Assembly (NCBI RefSeq): GCF_003362725.1
Contig: NZ_QKTV01000003.1
Span: 286,572 to 350,571 of the forward strand
Length of the DNA: 64,000 nucleotides
Source of the DNA: Winogradskyella aurantiaca
GTDB lineage: Bacteria; Bacteroidota; Bacteroidia; Flavobacteriales; Flavobacteriaceae
Direction: 5' to 3'
Each line of letters opens with the position of its first letter. The stretch's first letter is position 1. This document shows positions 1 through 7,562 of the stretch, piece by piece. Made by a program: the position numbers and the translations under genes. Under the pieces are notes generated by a model that saw nothing but the letters and a program-made list of their open reading frames with translations, was not told where the DNA came from and did not search any database.

Positions 1-1
1 G

Positions 2-1171
2 GAGGCCGAACGTGCTGAACGTGAAGGAGACTATGGAAAGGTAGCAGAAATCCGCTATGGGAAGGTAAAGGATGCTACAGAACAATTAGAAACTTATCAA
101 AAGCAGTTGGCTGAGCAGCAAGAGAACGCTCTAATCAAAGAGGAGGTGACTTATGAAGATATTGCCGATGTAGTTGCTAAATGGACAGGTATCCCTGTCA
201 CCAAAATGATTCAGAGCGAACGTGAAAAACTATTGAAGCTTGAAGATGAATTACACAAACGTGTGGTTGGACAAGAAGAAGCCATAGTTGCGGTGAGTGA
301 TGCAGTAAGACGATCACGAGCAGGGCTTCAAAACCCTCAAAAACCCATTGGAACTTTCCTATTCCTTGGAACTACTGGTGTTGGTAAAACTGAATTAGCT
401 AAAGCACTTGCAGAATACCTATTTGATGATGAGGCTGCCATGACGAGAATAGACATGAGTGAATACCAAGAACGTCATTCTGTAAGTCGACTAGTTGGAG
501 CACCTCCAGGGTACGTAGGCTATGATGAAGGAGGGCAACTGACCGAGGCAGTTAGACGTAAACCGTATTCAGTTGTATTGTTGGATGAAATTGAAAAAGC
601 ACATCCCGATACCTTTAATATACTATTACAGGTACTTGATGAAGGTAGATTAACAGACAATAAAGGACGAGTTGCCGATTTCAAAAACACTATAATCATT
701 ATGACATCAAATATGGGAAGTCAATTGATTCAAGAACGTTTTGAAGCGACAAAGGACATTGATTCTGCCATGGAGGCTGCAAAAACAGATGTGCTCGGAA
801 TCTTAAAACAAAGTGTAAGACCTGAGTTTTTGAACAGAATTGATGATACCATTATGTTCACACCTTTAACTAAGCAGAACATTATTGAAATTGTAGATCT
901 ACAATTGAAGTCTGTGACCAAAATGATCGCGCAGCAAGGTATTACATTCGATGCTACTCAAGAAGCCAAGGCTTATTTAGCAGAGAAAGGATATAATCCA
1001 GAATATGGAGCACGCCCTGTAAAGCGAGTAATCCAAAAGGAAGTACTCAACCAGTTAAGCAAAGAGATTCTATCTGGAAAAGTAACTACAGATAGTATCA
1101 TTCTACTGGATGAGTTTGATGATAACTTGGTTTTTAGGAATCAAGGAGATTTAGTTACAGAAGAATTTTAA
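2..1171 (+). CDS. clpB: ATP-dependent chaperone ClpB, C-terminal part (cut by window edge)
   Basis: Hexameric AAA+ disaggregase that works with DnaK to rescue aggregated proteins in the cytoplasm. The frame is open from base 2, so the true start lies to the left of the window; only about 389 of the usual 860 or so residues are present. The first residues (ending [11 protein letters not shown]) are the end of the coiled-coil middle domain. The second AAA module follows, with Walker A GTTGVGKT, Walker [12 protein letters not shown] and the pore-loop GYVG region, then the C-terminal small domain. An in-frame TTG at 107 is internal and should not be taken as the start. The gene ends with a large intrinsic terminator at 1224-1288. 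Family assignment is secure; the Clp middle-domain sequence separates it from ClpA and ClpC. Confidence 0.95.
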   Translation, partial: EAERAEREGDYGKVAEIRYGKVKDATEQLETYQKQLAEQQENALIKEEVTYEDIADVVAKWTGIPVTKMIQSEREKLLKLEDELHKRVVGQEEAIVAVSDAVRRSRAGLQNPQKPIGTFLFLGTTGVGKTELAKALAEYLFDDEAAMTRIDMSEYQERHSVSRLVGAPPGYVGYDEGGQLTEAVRRKPYSVVLLDEIEKAHPDTFNILLQVLDEGRLTDNKGRVADFKNTIIIMTSNMGSQLIQERFEATKDIDSAMEAAKTDVLGILKQSVRPEFLNRIDDTIMFTPLTKQNIIEIVDLQLKSVTKMIAQQGITFDATQEAKAYLAEKGYNPEYGARPVKRVIQKEVLNQLSKEILSGKVTTDSIILLDEFDDNLVFRNQGDLVTEEF

Positions 1172-1223
1172 ATCTGCTGTAACAATATAGGCTAGAAATA
1201 GTCTTTATAATGATTGGTTGGTT

Positions 1224-1288
1224 AAAAGCAACGTAACTTTCATAAACCGTATAGCTACCGGTGGAAAGAAGCGTTGCTTTTCCTTTTT
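1224..1288 (+). terminator. Multi-helix intrinsic terminator of clpB
   Basis: Outer 10-bp stem AAAAGCAACG (1224-1233) with CGTTGCTTTT (1272-1281), enclosing CTTTC/GAAAG and ACCG/CGGT helices, followed by CCTTTTT. It is larger than the simple hairpins elsewhere in the window. Confidence 0.8.
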
Positions 1289-1332
1289 GTAACAATTATT
1301 AAAGAAATGATACCAATAGCAAAAATATTACT

Positions 1333-2193
1333 ATGAAATCATTTCTTCCTGCTCTAATTCTGTTCACTATAAGTATAAGTTTAAATGCTCAAAAACTAGC
1401 TAACTCTACCTTATGGAAAATTGAAGGTAATGGCCTAACTGAAGCGTCCTATTTGTTTGGTACGATGCATTTAACTTGTGATGCCAACTTGGACGACCGC
1501 GTTCTAAAAGCACTTAAAAATACTGAGCAGCTTGTTCTAGAACTAGATATGGATGATCCCCAAATGCAAGCAAACATGATGAGTGGGATGATGATGAATG
1601 ATGGTATAACAGCATCAGAATTGATTTCAGAAGAGGATTATAAACTTTTAGACGAGTTTCTTACAGAGGAACTTGGTATGGGGCTGTCTGCAGGGATGAA
1701 TCAAATGAAACCTTTCTTTATTCAAGCTTCATTATACCCGAAATTAGTCGATTGCTCCTTGGAATCCTATGAAATGGAGTTGATGTCTGTTACCAATTCG
1801 CAAGGAGAAGAGATCCATGGACTAGAAACTGTCGAGGAACAACTAAAAGTATTTGATGACATTCCCTATCAGGATCAGCTAGACGACCTTGTTAAAATGG
1901 CCAAAAACAACATGGACTATGACAAAAAAACCATGGCCAAAATGATGACGATGTACGAGTCAGAAAATATTGAAGGGATGCTAGATATGATGAACGACGA
2001 TTATTACAGTTCTGTATCTAATCATCAGGATTTGCTGCTATCGAACCGGAATAAAAATTGGATCGATAAAATTGAAGCTTATGCCAAGGACACCCCCACG
2101 TTTTTTGGAGTGGGTGCTGGACACTTAGCAGGTAAGGATGGAGTTATTCTATTATTACGATCCAAAGGTTATAAAGTGACCCCCGTTTTATAG
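1333..2193 (+). CDS. Secreted TraB/GumN family protein
   Basis: A 286-residue exported protein of the TraB/GumN (PF01963) family. These are putative metalloprotease-like proteins with no firmly settled reaction in bacteria. It has a signal peptide (residues 1-19, ending LNAQ), the N-terminal LFGTMHL motif near residue 42, and the C-terminal motif FFGVGAGHLAG near residue 257. These two GT-H and GxGH-type motifs define the family. The middle is rich in Met and acidic residues. It stands alone between the clpB terminator and deoC, in the same direction as both. Function beyond the family name is unknown. Confidence 0.85.
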   Translation: MKSFLPALILFTISISLNAQKLANSTLWKIEGNGLTEASYLFGTMHLTCDANLDDRVLKALKNTEQLVLELDMDDPQMQANMMSGMMMNDGITASELISEEDYKLLDEFLTEELGMGLSAGMNQMKPFFIQASLYPKLVDCSLESYEMELMSVTNSQGEEIHGLETVEEQLKVFDDIPYQDQLDDLVKMAKNNMDYDKKTMAKMMTMYESENIEGMLDMMNDDYYSSVSNHQDLLLSNRNKNWIDKIEAYAKDTPTFFGVGAGHLAGKDGVILLLRSKGYKVTPVL

Positions 2194-2295
2194 ATCCATG
2201 CAAGGAAAGTAATCAAGCTTTTTATGCACCATTAATTCACCCTCAATATCAACTAGTTACGGCAATTAGCCTGGTTTTTTCGATGAAATACACAA

Positions 2296-2303
2296 TAATT
2301 TTG
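2296..2303 (+). promoter_or_regulatory. Candidate -7 box upstream of deoC
   Basis: TAATTTTG matches the Bacteroidota TAnnTTTG box. No TTG was found at the right distance upstream, and the implied leader is about 150 nt, so this is tentative. Confidence 0.3.
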
Positions 2304-2459
2304 GATTTCATTTGTTCCATTTATCGAAGAAATTACTAATTTTATCGAGCTATTTAATTCCTTTATACTTTAGGCAATAGTTCTTTTTGCTAACGTTTAT
2401 CCCTCTACTAATATTCAAGGAATTGGTATAGATAAACACTTAAGATTAACAAATGAATT

Positions 2460-3122
2460 ATGGAATTGAATAGATTTATTGATCATACCCTATTAAAACC
2501 AACTGCAACTGAAGGAGATATAATTAAACTATGTAGCGAAGCTCGCTCTTATAGTTTTTACTCTGTTTGTGTTAATAGTTCTTACGTACCATTAGCCAAA
2601 GAAGCATTAAAAGATTCTCAAGTAAAGATCTGTACAGTTGTAGGATTTCCATTAGGAGCCACCTCTACTGAAGCCAAGGTATTTGAAGCTATAAAAGCCG
2701 TGGAGCAAGGGGCTGATGAAATTGATATGGTAATCAATATTGGCTTTCTTAAAAGCAACAATTATGTTGCAGTTTTAAAGGACATAAGCGCTGTTAAAAA
2801 TGCCATTGGCAAGACCCCTTTAAAAGTTATACTAGAAATCAGTGAATTATCTAAAAATGAAATTGTAAAAGCAAGTGAAATCTGCCTAGATGCCAATGCT
2901 GATTTTGTTAAAACATCAACTGGGTTTTCTAAAAGTGGAGCTACTCTTACGGCAGTCAAAATCATAAAAAAGACTATTAGAAATAAGGCGAAAATAAAAG
3001 CTTCTGGCGGGATACGTGATAACGAAACAGCTCAAAAGTACATTGATGTTGGAGTTGAACGACTAGGTACTTCTTCAGGTATCGCTATTGTTTCCGATAC
3101 TTTTAGTACTGCCGACTACTAA
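2460..3122 (+). CDS. deoC: Deoxyribose-phosphate aldolase
   Basis: Cleaves 2-deoxyribose 5-phosphate to glyceraldehyde 3-phosphate and acetaldehyde, feeding DNA-derived deoxynucleosides into glycolysis. It is a 220-residue class I aldolase TIM barrel of normal length. The Schiff-base lysine is K151 in VKTSTGF, with catalytic partners D89 in EIDM and K180 in KASGGIR. The ATG at 2460 is chosen; an ATG seven bases earlier (2453) is out of frame and ends after six codons. The purine nucleoside phosphorylase gene follows after 29 bp, giving a two-step deoxynucleoside salvage operon. Confidence 0.96.
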   Translation: MELNRFIDHTLLKPTATEGDIIKLCSEARSYSFYSVCVNSSYVPLAKEALKDSQVKICTVVGFPLGATSTEAKVFEAIKAVEQGADEIDMVINIGFLKSNNYVAVLKDISAVKNAIGKTPLKVILEISELSKNEIVKASEICLDANADFVKTSTGFSKSGATLTAVKIIKKTIRNKAKIKASGGIRDNETAQKYIDVGVERLGTSSGIAIVSDTFSTADY

Positions 3123-3151
3123 ATATCCCATCGAAATAGTACCTTTATAGC

Positions 3152-3850
3152 ATGAGTGTACACATTGGTGCTAAACAAGGTGAGATTGCTGAAACCATTT
3201 TACTTCCTGGCGATCCGTTAAGAGCCAAATGGATTGCGGAAACCTATCTTACAGACCCTTTTTGTTTTAATAAAGTTAGAGGTATGTACGGGTATACCGG
3301 TTATTACAAGGGTAACCGAATATCCACCATGGGAACAGGTATGGGAGTTCCAAGTGTATCTATCTATGCCAATGAACTTATCTCTGAATATGGCGTAAAA
3401 AACCTGATTCGAGTCGGTAGTGCGGGGTCCTATCAGGCAGATGTAAAAATTAGAGACATTGTCATTGCCATGTCTGCTTCCTCTAATTCCGGTGTCAACG
3501 AGTTGCGATTTGGCGGGGCCGATTATGCCCCGACAGCTAACTTCGACTTATTTATTAAAGCTGTGGAAATTGCCAACCAAAAGAATATCCCTTTTAAAGC
3601 TGGTAATATTTTTTCTTCTGATGAATTTTATGAAGACAACATAAAAGCATTTGAAAAATGGTCCAAATTTGGGGTGCTCTGCGTAGAAATGGAAACCGCA
3701 GGACTGTATACTGTTGCAGCGAAATTAAATGTTAAGGCCCTAACGATACTTACCATATCAGATTCTCTCATTACTAAAGAAAAACTTTCGAGTGAGGAGC
3801 GGGAACGCTCTTTTGATCAAATGATGGAGATCGCACTTGAATTAGCTTAA
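3152..3850 (+). CDS. deoD: Purine nucleoside phosphorylase, DeoD type
   Basis: Phosphorolyses purine (deoxy)nucleosides to free base and (deoxy)ribose 1-phosphate. At 232 residues it has the normal length of the hexameric NP-I family. It opens HIGAKQGEIAETILLPGDP with the phosphate-binding GDPLRA loop, then GTGMGVPS and VEMETAGLY. The acid of the active site is D in TISDSL, where the E. coli enzyme has VSDH. It lies 29 bp after deoC, and the following gene starts 6 bp after its stop, so the three are probably co-transcribed. Confidence 0.93.
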   Translation: MSVHIGAKQGEIAETILLPGDPLRAKWIAETYLTDPFCFNKVRGMYGYTGYYKGNRISTMGTGMGVPSVSIYANELISEYGVKNLIRVGSAGSYQADVKIRDIVIAMSASSNSGVNELRFGGADYAPTANFDLFIKAVEIANQKNIPFKAGNIFSSDEFYEDNIKAFEKWSKFGVLCVEMETAGLYTVAAKLNVKALTILTISDSLITKEKLSSEERERSFDQMMEIALELA

Positions 3851-3856
3851 AAAATC

Positions 3857-4744
3857 ATGAAACAAATTCTAGTTCTTATTGTTGCCCTATTTTCAATTGG
3901 CATAAACGCACAAAATAGTGATCACGAAGCTATTACCAGTACATTAAACAATTACATCGATGGATTTTATAAAGGTGATGCCTCCAAATTGGAAGCGGCA
4001 CTCAAGCCTCGATTGTACAAATTTGGATACTGGAAAAACAAAGACACAGGAGCATATGAATACTACCAGCACATGACCTATGACCAAGCCATAGAATTTG
4101 TGAATAAAATGAAAGCCGAGGGACGTACCAGAGATGAAACTAAAATTAGAAAAGCGGAAATTCTTGATATTGGCCACCATATTGCATCGGCTAAAATAAC
4201 CGCAGTTTGGGGTGTGGATTATGTACTGCTATCAAAGGAAGATGGGCAATGGATGATTGAACAAGTCATATGGGAAGGACCCTATGTTGAAGAAGTCAAA
4301 CAAAAACCAGTAGTTACCACCTATTACCTAATTAGACATGCTGAAAAAAAACGGATTAATCCAGATGATAGAAATCCAGAGTTGACTAGTGCGGGGGAAA
4401 AACGTGCTCAAAAATGGTCCGATACCTTTAAGGACATACCCTTAGACGCAGTCTATTCTACTAATTATAAGCGTACGTTAATGACTGCCCAACCAACAGC
4501 AAAAGCAAAAAATCTTGAAATACAGACTTATCAGCCAAATAATATGGACATGGAGGCCTTTTTTCAAGCCACCAAAGGCAAACAGGTTCTGGTGGTTGGC
4601 CATAGTAATACCACGCCATTTATGGCCAACGCTTTAGTCGGAGAAATGAAATATAAAAGTATGGACGACACCAATAATGCAGGACTCTATATTGTAACCA
4701 TTACAGAGGATTCTAAAACGTCAACATTAATTCAGGTCAATTAA
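3857..4744 (+). CDS. Secreted fusion: NTF2-like (lumazine-binding-type) domain + histidine phosphatase domain
   Basis: A 295-residue exported protein (signal peptide ending INAQ at residue 19). Residues about 22-145 look like the small NTF2-fold Lumazine_bd_2 family. Residues about 150-295 are a branch-1 histidine phosphatase of the SixA/PGAM kind. The phospho-accepting histidine is in LIRHAEK, a second arginine is in STNYKRTLMTA, and the second histidine is in VVGHSN. The phosphatase core is intact; its substrate is unknown. The gene follows deoD by 6 bp, which hints at a dephosphorylation role in nutrient scavenging, but that is inference. Its 3' end overlaps the convergent DUF6503 gene by 18 bp. 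Confidence 0.85.
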   Translation: MKQILVLIVALFSIGINAQNSDHEAITSTLNNYIDGFYKGDASKLEAALKPRLYKFGYWKNKDTGAYEYYQHMTYDQAIEFVNKMKAEGRTRDETKIRKAEILDIGHHIASAKITAVWGVDYVLLSKEDGQWMIEQVIWEGPYVEEVKQKPVVTTYYLIRHAEKKRINPDDRNPELTSAGEKRAQKWSDTFKDIPLDAVYSTNYKRTLMTAQPTAKAKNLEIQTYQPNNMDMEAFFQATKGKQVLVVGHSNTTPFMANALVGEMKYKSMDDTNNAGLYIVTITEDSKTSTLIQVN

Positions 4745-5500
4745 ATTAACACTGAGTTGTTCTAGTTCAATGGTTGAAAGTAATTCCAGTTGGTCTCTGG
4801 AATATTGTTGTCCTAGATTTTCAAGATTGAGCGCCTTATCCTTTGGTTTATAATTATTGTAGTCAACAAATCTCAGTCCTTTAATAAAGCGCTCATTAAA
4901 GGCTGCTCTAAAACGTAAACCGATGCCGTCCTCTTCGGCATAGGAATAAGCTAAATAATCTGTTTTATAGGTTTCACTATTAATCCAATAGATGAACACA
5001 TCATCATAGTCCTCTCCTCCACCGTTTTCTTTAAAAGTTACTTTAATTTTATAGTATTCTTTATTCTTAATAGTTTCTGTCTTTAGCAGTTGTTTGATGA
5101 CTGCTGCGTCATTTAAGCCATAAGGTAACACAGAAAAATAGTGGACAGAATTAACCGAAGCGGTGTATTTGACACCCATAGAGTCCGGAATGACCTGAAA
5201 TTCATTATTAATGAAGCGCGCAAACCCGTCATTACTCAATATGTCTATGACTGAGTCCCCAGATATTGTGTTGATGCGACTCAATGAAAAGTCACCTTTA
5301 TAACGTCTGGCTGTATAATAAACATCCCTAAAATAGAAGCCAATATTAGAACGGCCGAAGTTGTTCCCGCCTGAAGCCTCAATCGTTTTATCTATAATTT
5401 CTTGAGCAGAAACCTGTTCTGAATCAGGCAAATCTTTCTGCTTTGACTCCTGACATGAAGCCAAAAGTACTATCAAGAATACTTTTATAATATGTTTCAT
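4727..5500 (-). CDS. DUF6503 family lipoprotein
   Basis: A 257-residue predicted lipoprotein with signal MKHIIKVFLIVLLASC and a lipobox cysteine at residue 15. An in-frame start 60 bp further upstream would bury this signal peptide, so ATG 5500 is chosen. The body matches what I recall of the flavobacterial DUF6503 family (FRDVYYTARRYKG, VNSVHYFSVLPYGLND, FIYWINSETYKTDYLAY). Its fold may be a lipid-binding LolA-like beta sheet, which is only a guess. Family members are sometimes wrongly labelled deoxyribose-phosphate aldolase; here the true deoC is a different gene 1.6 kb away. It is convergent with the phosphatase fusion. Confidence 0.8.
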   Translation of the reverse strand: MKHIIKVFLIVLLASCQESKQKDLPDSEQVSAQEIIDKTIEASGGNNFGRSNIGFYFRDVYYTARRYKGDFSLSRINTISGDSVIDILSNDGFARFINNEFQVIPDSMGVKYTASVNSVHYFSVLPYGLNDAAVIKQLLKTETIKNKEYYKIKVTFKENGGGEDYDDVFIYWINSETYKTDYLAYSYAEEDGIGLRFRAAFNERFIKGLRFVDYNNYKPKDKALNLENLGQQYSRDQLELLSTIELEQLSVNLIDLN

Positions 5501-5624
5501 AAGACGTCTTAATAAGGGTCGCAAATTTATGCCATTGATTACACTGAGTATATATTGCAAGGACTATTTAACGTAATATTATAGGGAACTTATTAATAGA
5601 AGTCTCTAAGGCTTCATATTTTTC

Positions 5625-5632
5625 TATCTTTG
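5625..5632 (+). promoter_or_regulatory. -7 promoter box of smpB, almost touching the start codon
   Basis: TATCTTTG fits TAnnTTTG exactly. Only 6 nt separate it from the smpB ATG, so the mRNA should be leaderless or nearly so. The last three bases form an in-frame TTG that could be mistaken for a start. Confidence 0.6.
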
Positions 5633-5638
5633 CCTGCC

Positions 5639-6097
5639 ATGCAAAAAAAGGTGAACATACTCAATAAAAAGGCCAAATTTCAATATGAGATTCTAGACAA
5701 ATATGTCGCTGGAATTGTGTTGTCTGGAACTGAAATTAAGTCCATCAGAGCCAGTAAAGCCTCAATTGCTGAGAGCTTCTGCGAATTTAATGACAATGGA
5801 GAACTTTTTGTTATCAACATGACTATTGAGGAATACGCGTTTGGTAATTACTACAACCACAAACCTAAAGCAGAACGCAAGCTTCTGCTCAATAAACGAG
5901 AATTAAAAAAACTGGAGCGCGAAGTCAATGTTAAGGGAAATGCCATTATCCCCTTACGGCTTTTTATTAATGACAATGGTTTAGCCAAAATGGAGATTGC
6001 TCTTGGAAAAGGGAAAAAACTCTTTGACAAACGCGAAACTATCAAGGATCGAGATAACAAGCGAGACCTGGATCGTATTAAAAAGAACTTCAGATAA
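5639..6097 (+). CDS. smpB: SsrA-binding protein SmpB
   Basis: Binds tmRNA and delivers it to stalled ribosomes for trans-translation. It is 152 residues, the normal length, with the OB-fold start KKAKFQYEILDKYVAGIVLSGTEIKSIR, the NYYNHKP segment, and the basic C-terminal tail (RDLDRIKKNF) that enters the empty mRNA channel. An in-frame TTG at 5630 is part of the promoter box, so ATG 5639 is chosen. No tmRNA gene was recognised in this window. Confidence 0.96.
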   Translation: MQKKVNILNKKAKFQYEILDKYVAGIVLSGTEIKSIRASKASIAESFCEFNDNGELFVINMTIEEYAFGNYYNHKPKAERKLLLNKRELKKLEREVNVKGNAIIPLRLFINDNGLAKMEIALGKGKKLFDKRETIKDRDNKRDLDRIKKNFR

Positions 6098-6172
6098 TTC
6101 AATCTCATATATTTTAGACAGGTTTTTTATTTGTTGTAAATTCGAATCAACACCATTAAAAACAAAATCAAA

Positions 6173-6703
6173 ATGCTACGATTCTTAATTGTTGTTCTCT
6201 TAGTTGGAAGCCATGTTAATGCTCAGATTGGGGAAGAAGAAGCCCCAGATTATTCCAATCATGTTCTTACCATAGACTCCACAATGGAAACACTTTATTC
6301 TGTTATTTCGGGAGATAAAGGAGAACAACGTAATTGGGATCTTTTTAAATTTCTTTTTCACGAAAATGCCAAGCTCATTCCTTCAGGTCTGAATGCTGAG
6401 AATGTATCGATTGCTCGTTTTATTACACCCGAGGAGTACATTGAGTCATCAGGAAAATGGCTGGTTGAAAATGGTTTTCATGAAGTGGAAATACATCGCG
6501 AAACAGATACTTTTGGTCATATTGCTCAGGTATTCAGCACTTATGAATCCTTTCGTAGCAAATTAGATACAACACCCTTTATGAGGGGAATAAATAGCAT
6601 CCAGTTACTCCATGACGGTCAGCGTTGGTGGATTTTGAACATTTACTGGATGCAAGAGAATGAGGCTAATCCAATTCCTGCAGAATATCTACCAGGTAAT
6701 TGA
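6173..6703 (+). CDS. Secreted NTF2-like protein (SnoaL/DUF4440 type)
   Basis: A 176-residue exported protein with signal peptide ending NAQ at residue 18. The mature part has the cone-fold NTF2 pattern: a first helix followed by WDLFKFLFHENAKLIPSG, and a late strand with HDGQRWWILNIYW. This superfamily includes enzymes and binding proteins, and nothing visible fixes the activity here. It lies 75 bp after smpB on the same strand, and a DUF2927 lipoprotein follows. Confidence 0.75.
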   Translation: MLRFLIVVLLVGSHVNAQIGEEEAPDYSNHVLTIDSTMETLYSVISGDKGEQRNWDLFKFLFHENAKLIPSGLNAENVSIARFITPEEYIESSGKWLVENGFHEVEIHRETDTFGHIAQVFSTYESFRSKLDTTPFMRGINSIQLLHDGQRWWILNIYWMQENEANPIPAEYLPGN

Positions 6704-6753
6704 TTGCCGAAAACTAATTTCTAACTAATATTGCAAATCTGAAACCTACAATT

Positions 6754-7455
6754 ATGTTCAAAAAATTCTTTCGACTTATTTCAATTTGTTTATTGTTAGT
6801 TTTATGTAATTGTTCTTCTGATGAGATTGTTCTGACTCAATGTGGACCTTTTGATACCTCATCTTTAACCTCCAGCCAAGAACTTTTCCTTGATTTAACC
6901 TTTGGCCAAAATTTTGGGAGTTCGACCGACAGATTAAAAAAATGGAATAGTAACATTCGTTATACCGTTTTTGGAAACCCAACACCTGAAGATTTAATGA
7001 TGCTTGAGTCCGTTATAAATGAAATTAACTCCAGAAACAACCCGATTGTATTAATTCCTTCTGAAGATCCTTTCTTGGCCCAACATATAATATATTTCGG
7101 TACAACCGAGTCTTACATTGACCAGATTGAACCTCTGGCAGCAGGATTCGCTGAAGGCTTACCAGGTTTCACTGCAATTCGTTGGAATAACGCCTATGAA
7201 ATTTCTTCGGCCAGTATATGCATTGACAATGTTAATTATCCAGACGCTGCTGATGTTGAGCATATTATAAAAGAAGAACTTGGACATTCTCTAGGATTAA
7301 TCAATGACACCTCTTTATCCACAGAGAGTATTTTTCATGAGTCCATTCAAAATCAAGAATACAGCACTCAAGACCTTGAATTAATTGACCTTATGCTAGG
7401 TTATGTAATAAGCCCTGGTTTATGCGCGTCTGAAACTATAGAGGCCCTAAATTGA
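6754..7455 (+). CDS. DUF2927 domain lipoprotein
   Basis: A 233-residue predicted lipoprotein (signal ending LVLCNC, lipid-modified Cys near residue 20). The segment IKEELGHSLGLINDT near residue 173, followed by ESIFHES, matches the DUF2927 family. EELGH resembles a zincin helix but lacks the first His of HExxH, so protease activity is doubtful. The earlier part (LKKWNSNIRYTVFG, then HIIYFGTTESY) is also typical of the family. Function unknown. Confidence 0.75.
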   Translation: MFKKFFRLISICLLLVLCNCSSDEIVLTQCGPFDTSSLTSSQELFLDLTFGQNFGSSTDRLKKWNSNIRYTVFGNPTPEDLMMLESVINEINSRNNPIVLIPSEDPFLAQHIIYFGTTESYIDQIEPLAAGFAEGLPGFTAIRWNNAYEISSASICIDNVNYPDAADVEHIIKEELGHSLGLINDTSLSTESIFHESIQNQEYSTQDLELIDLMLGYVISPGLCASETIEALN

Positions 7456-7562
7456 TAGTTCAGAGCAAAGGCCAAAACTGCTCATTAAAATTAAAGATTC
7501 CTTAATTTCATAAATTAGGGACGTTTCGTATTTTTAGGAAGTAACGAATGATCTTTATCTCT

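Noticed and set aside
2281..2292. 12-mer TTCGATGAAATA shared by the gap before deoC and the gap near 24303.
   Set aside because: A single 12-base match in AT-rich spacer sequence is not enough for a shared regulatory site.
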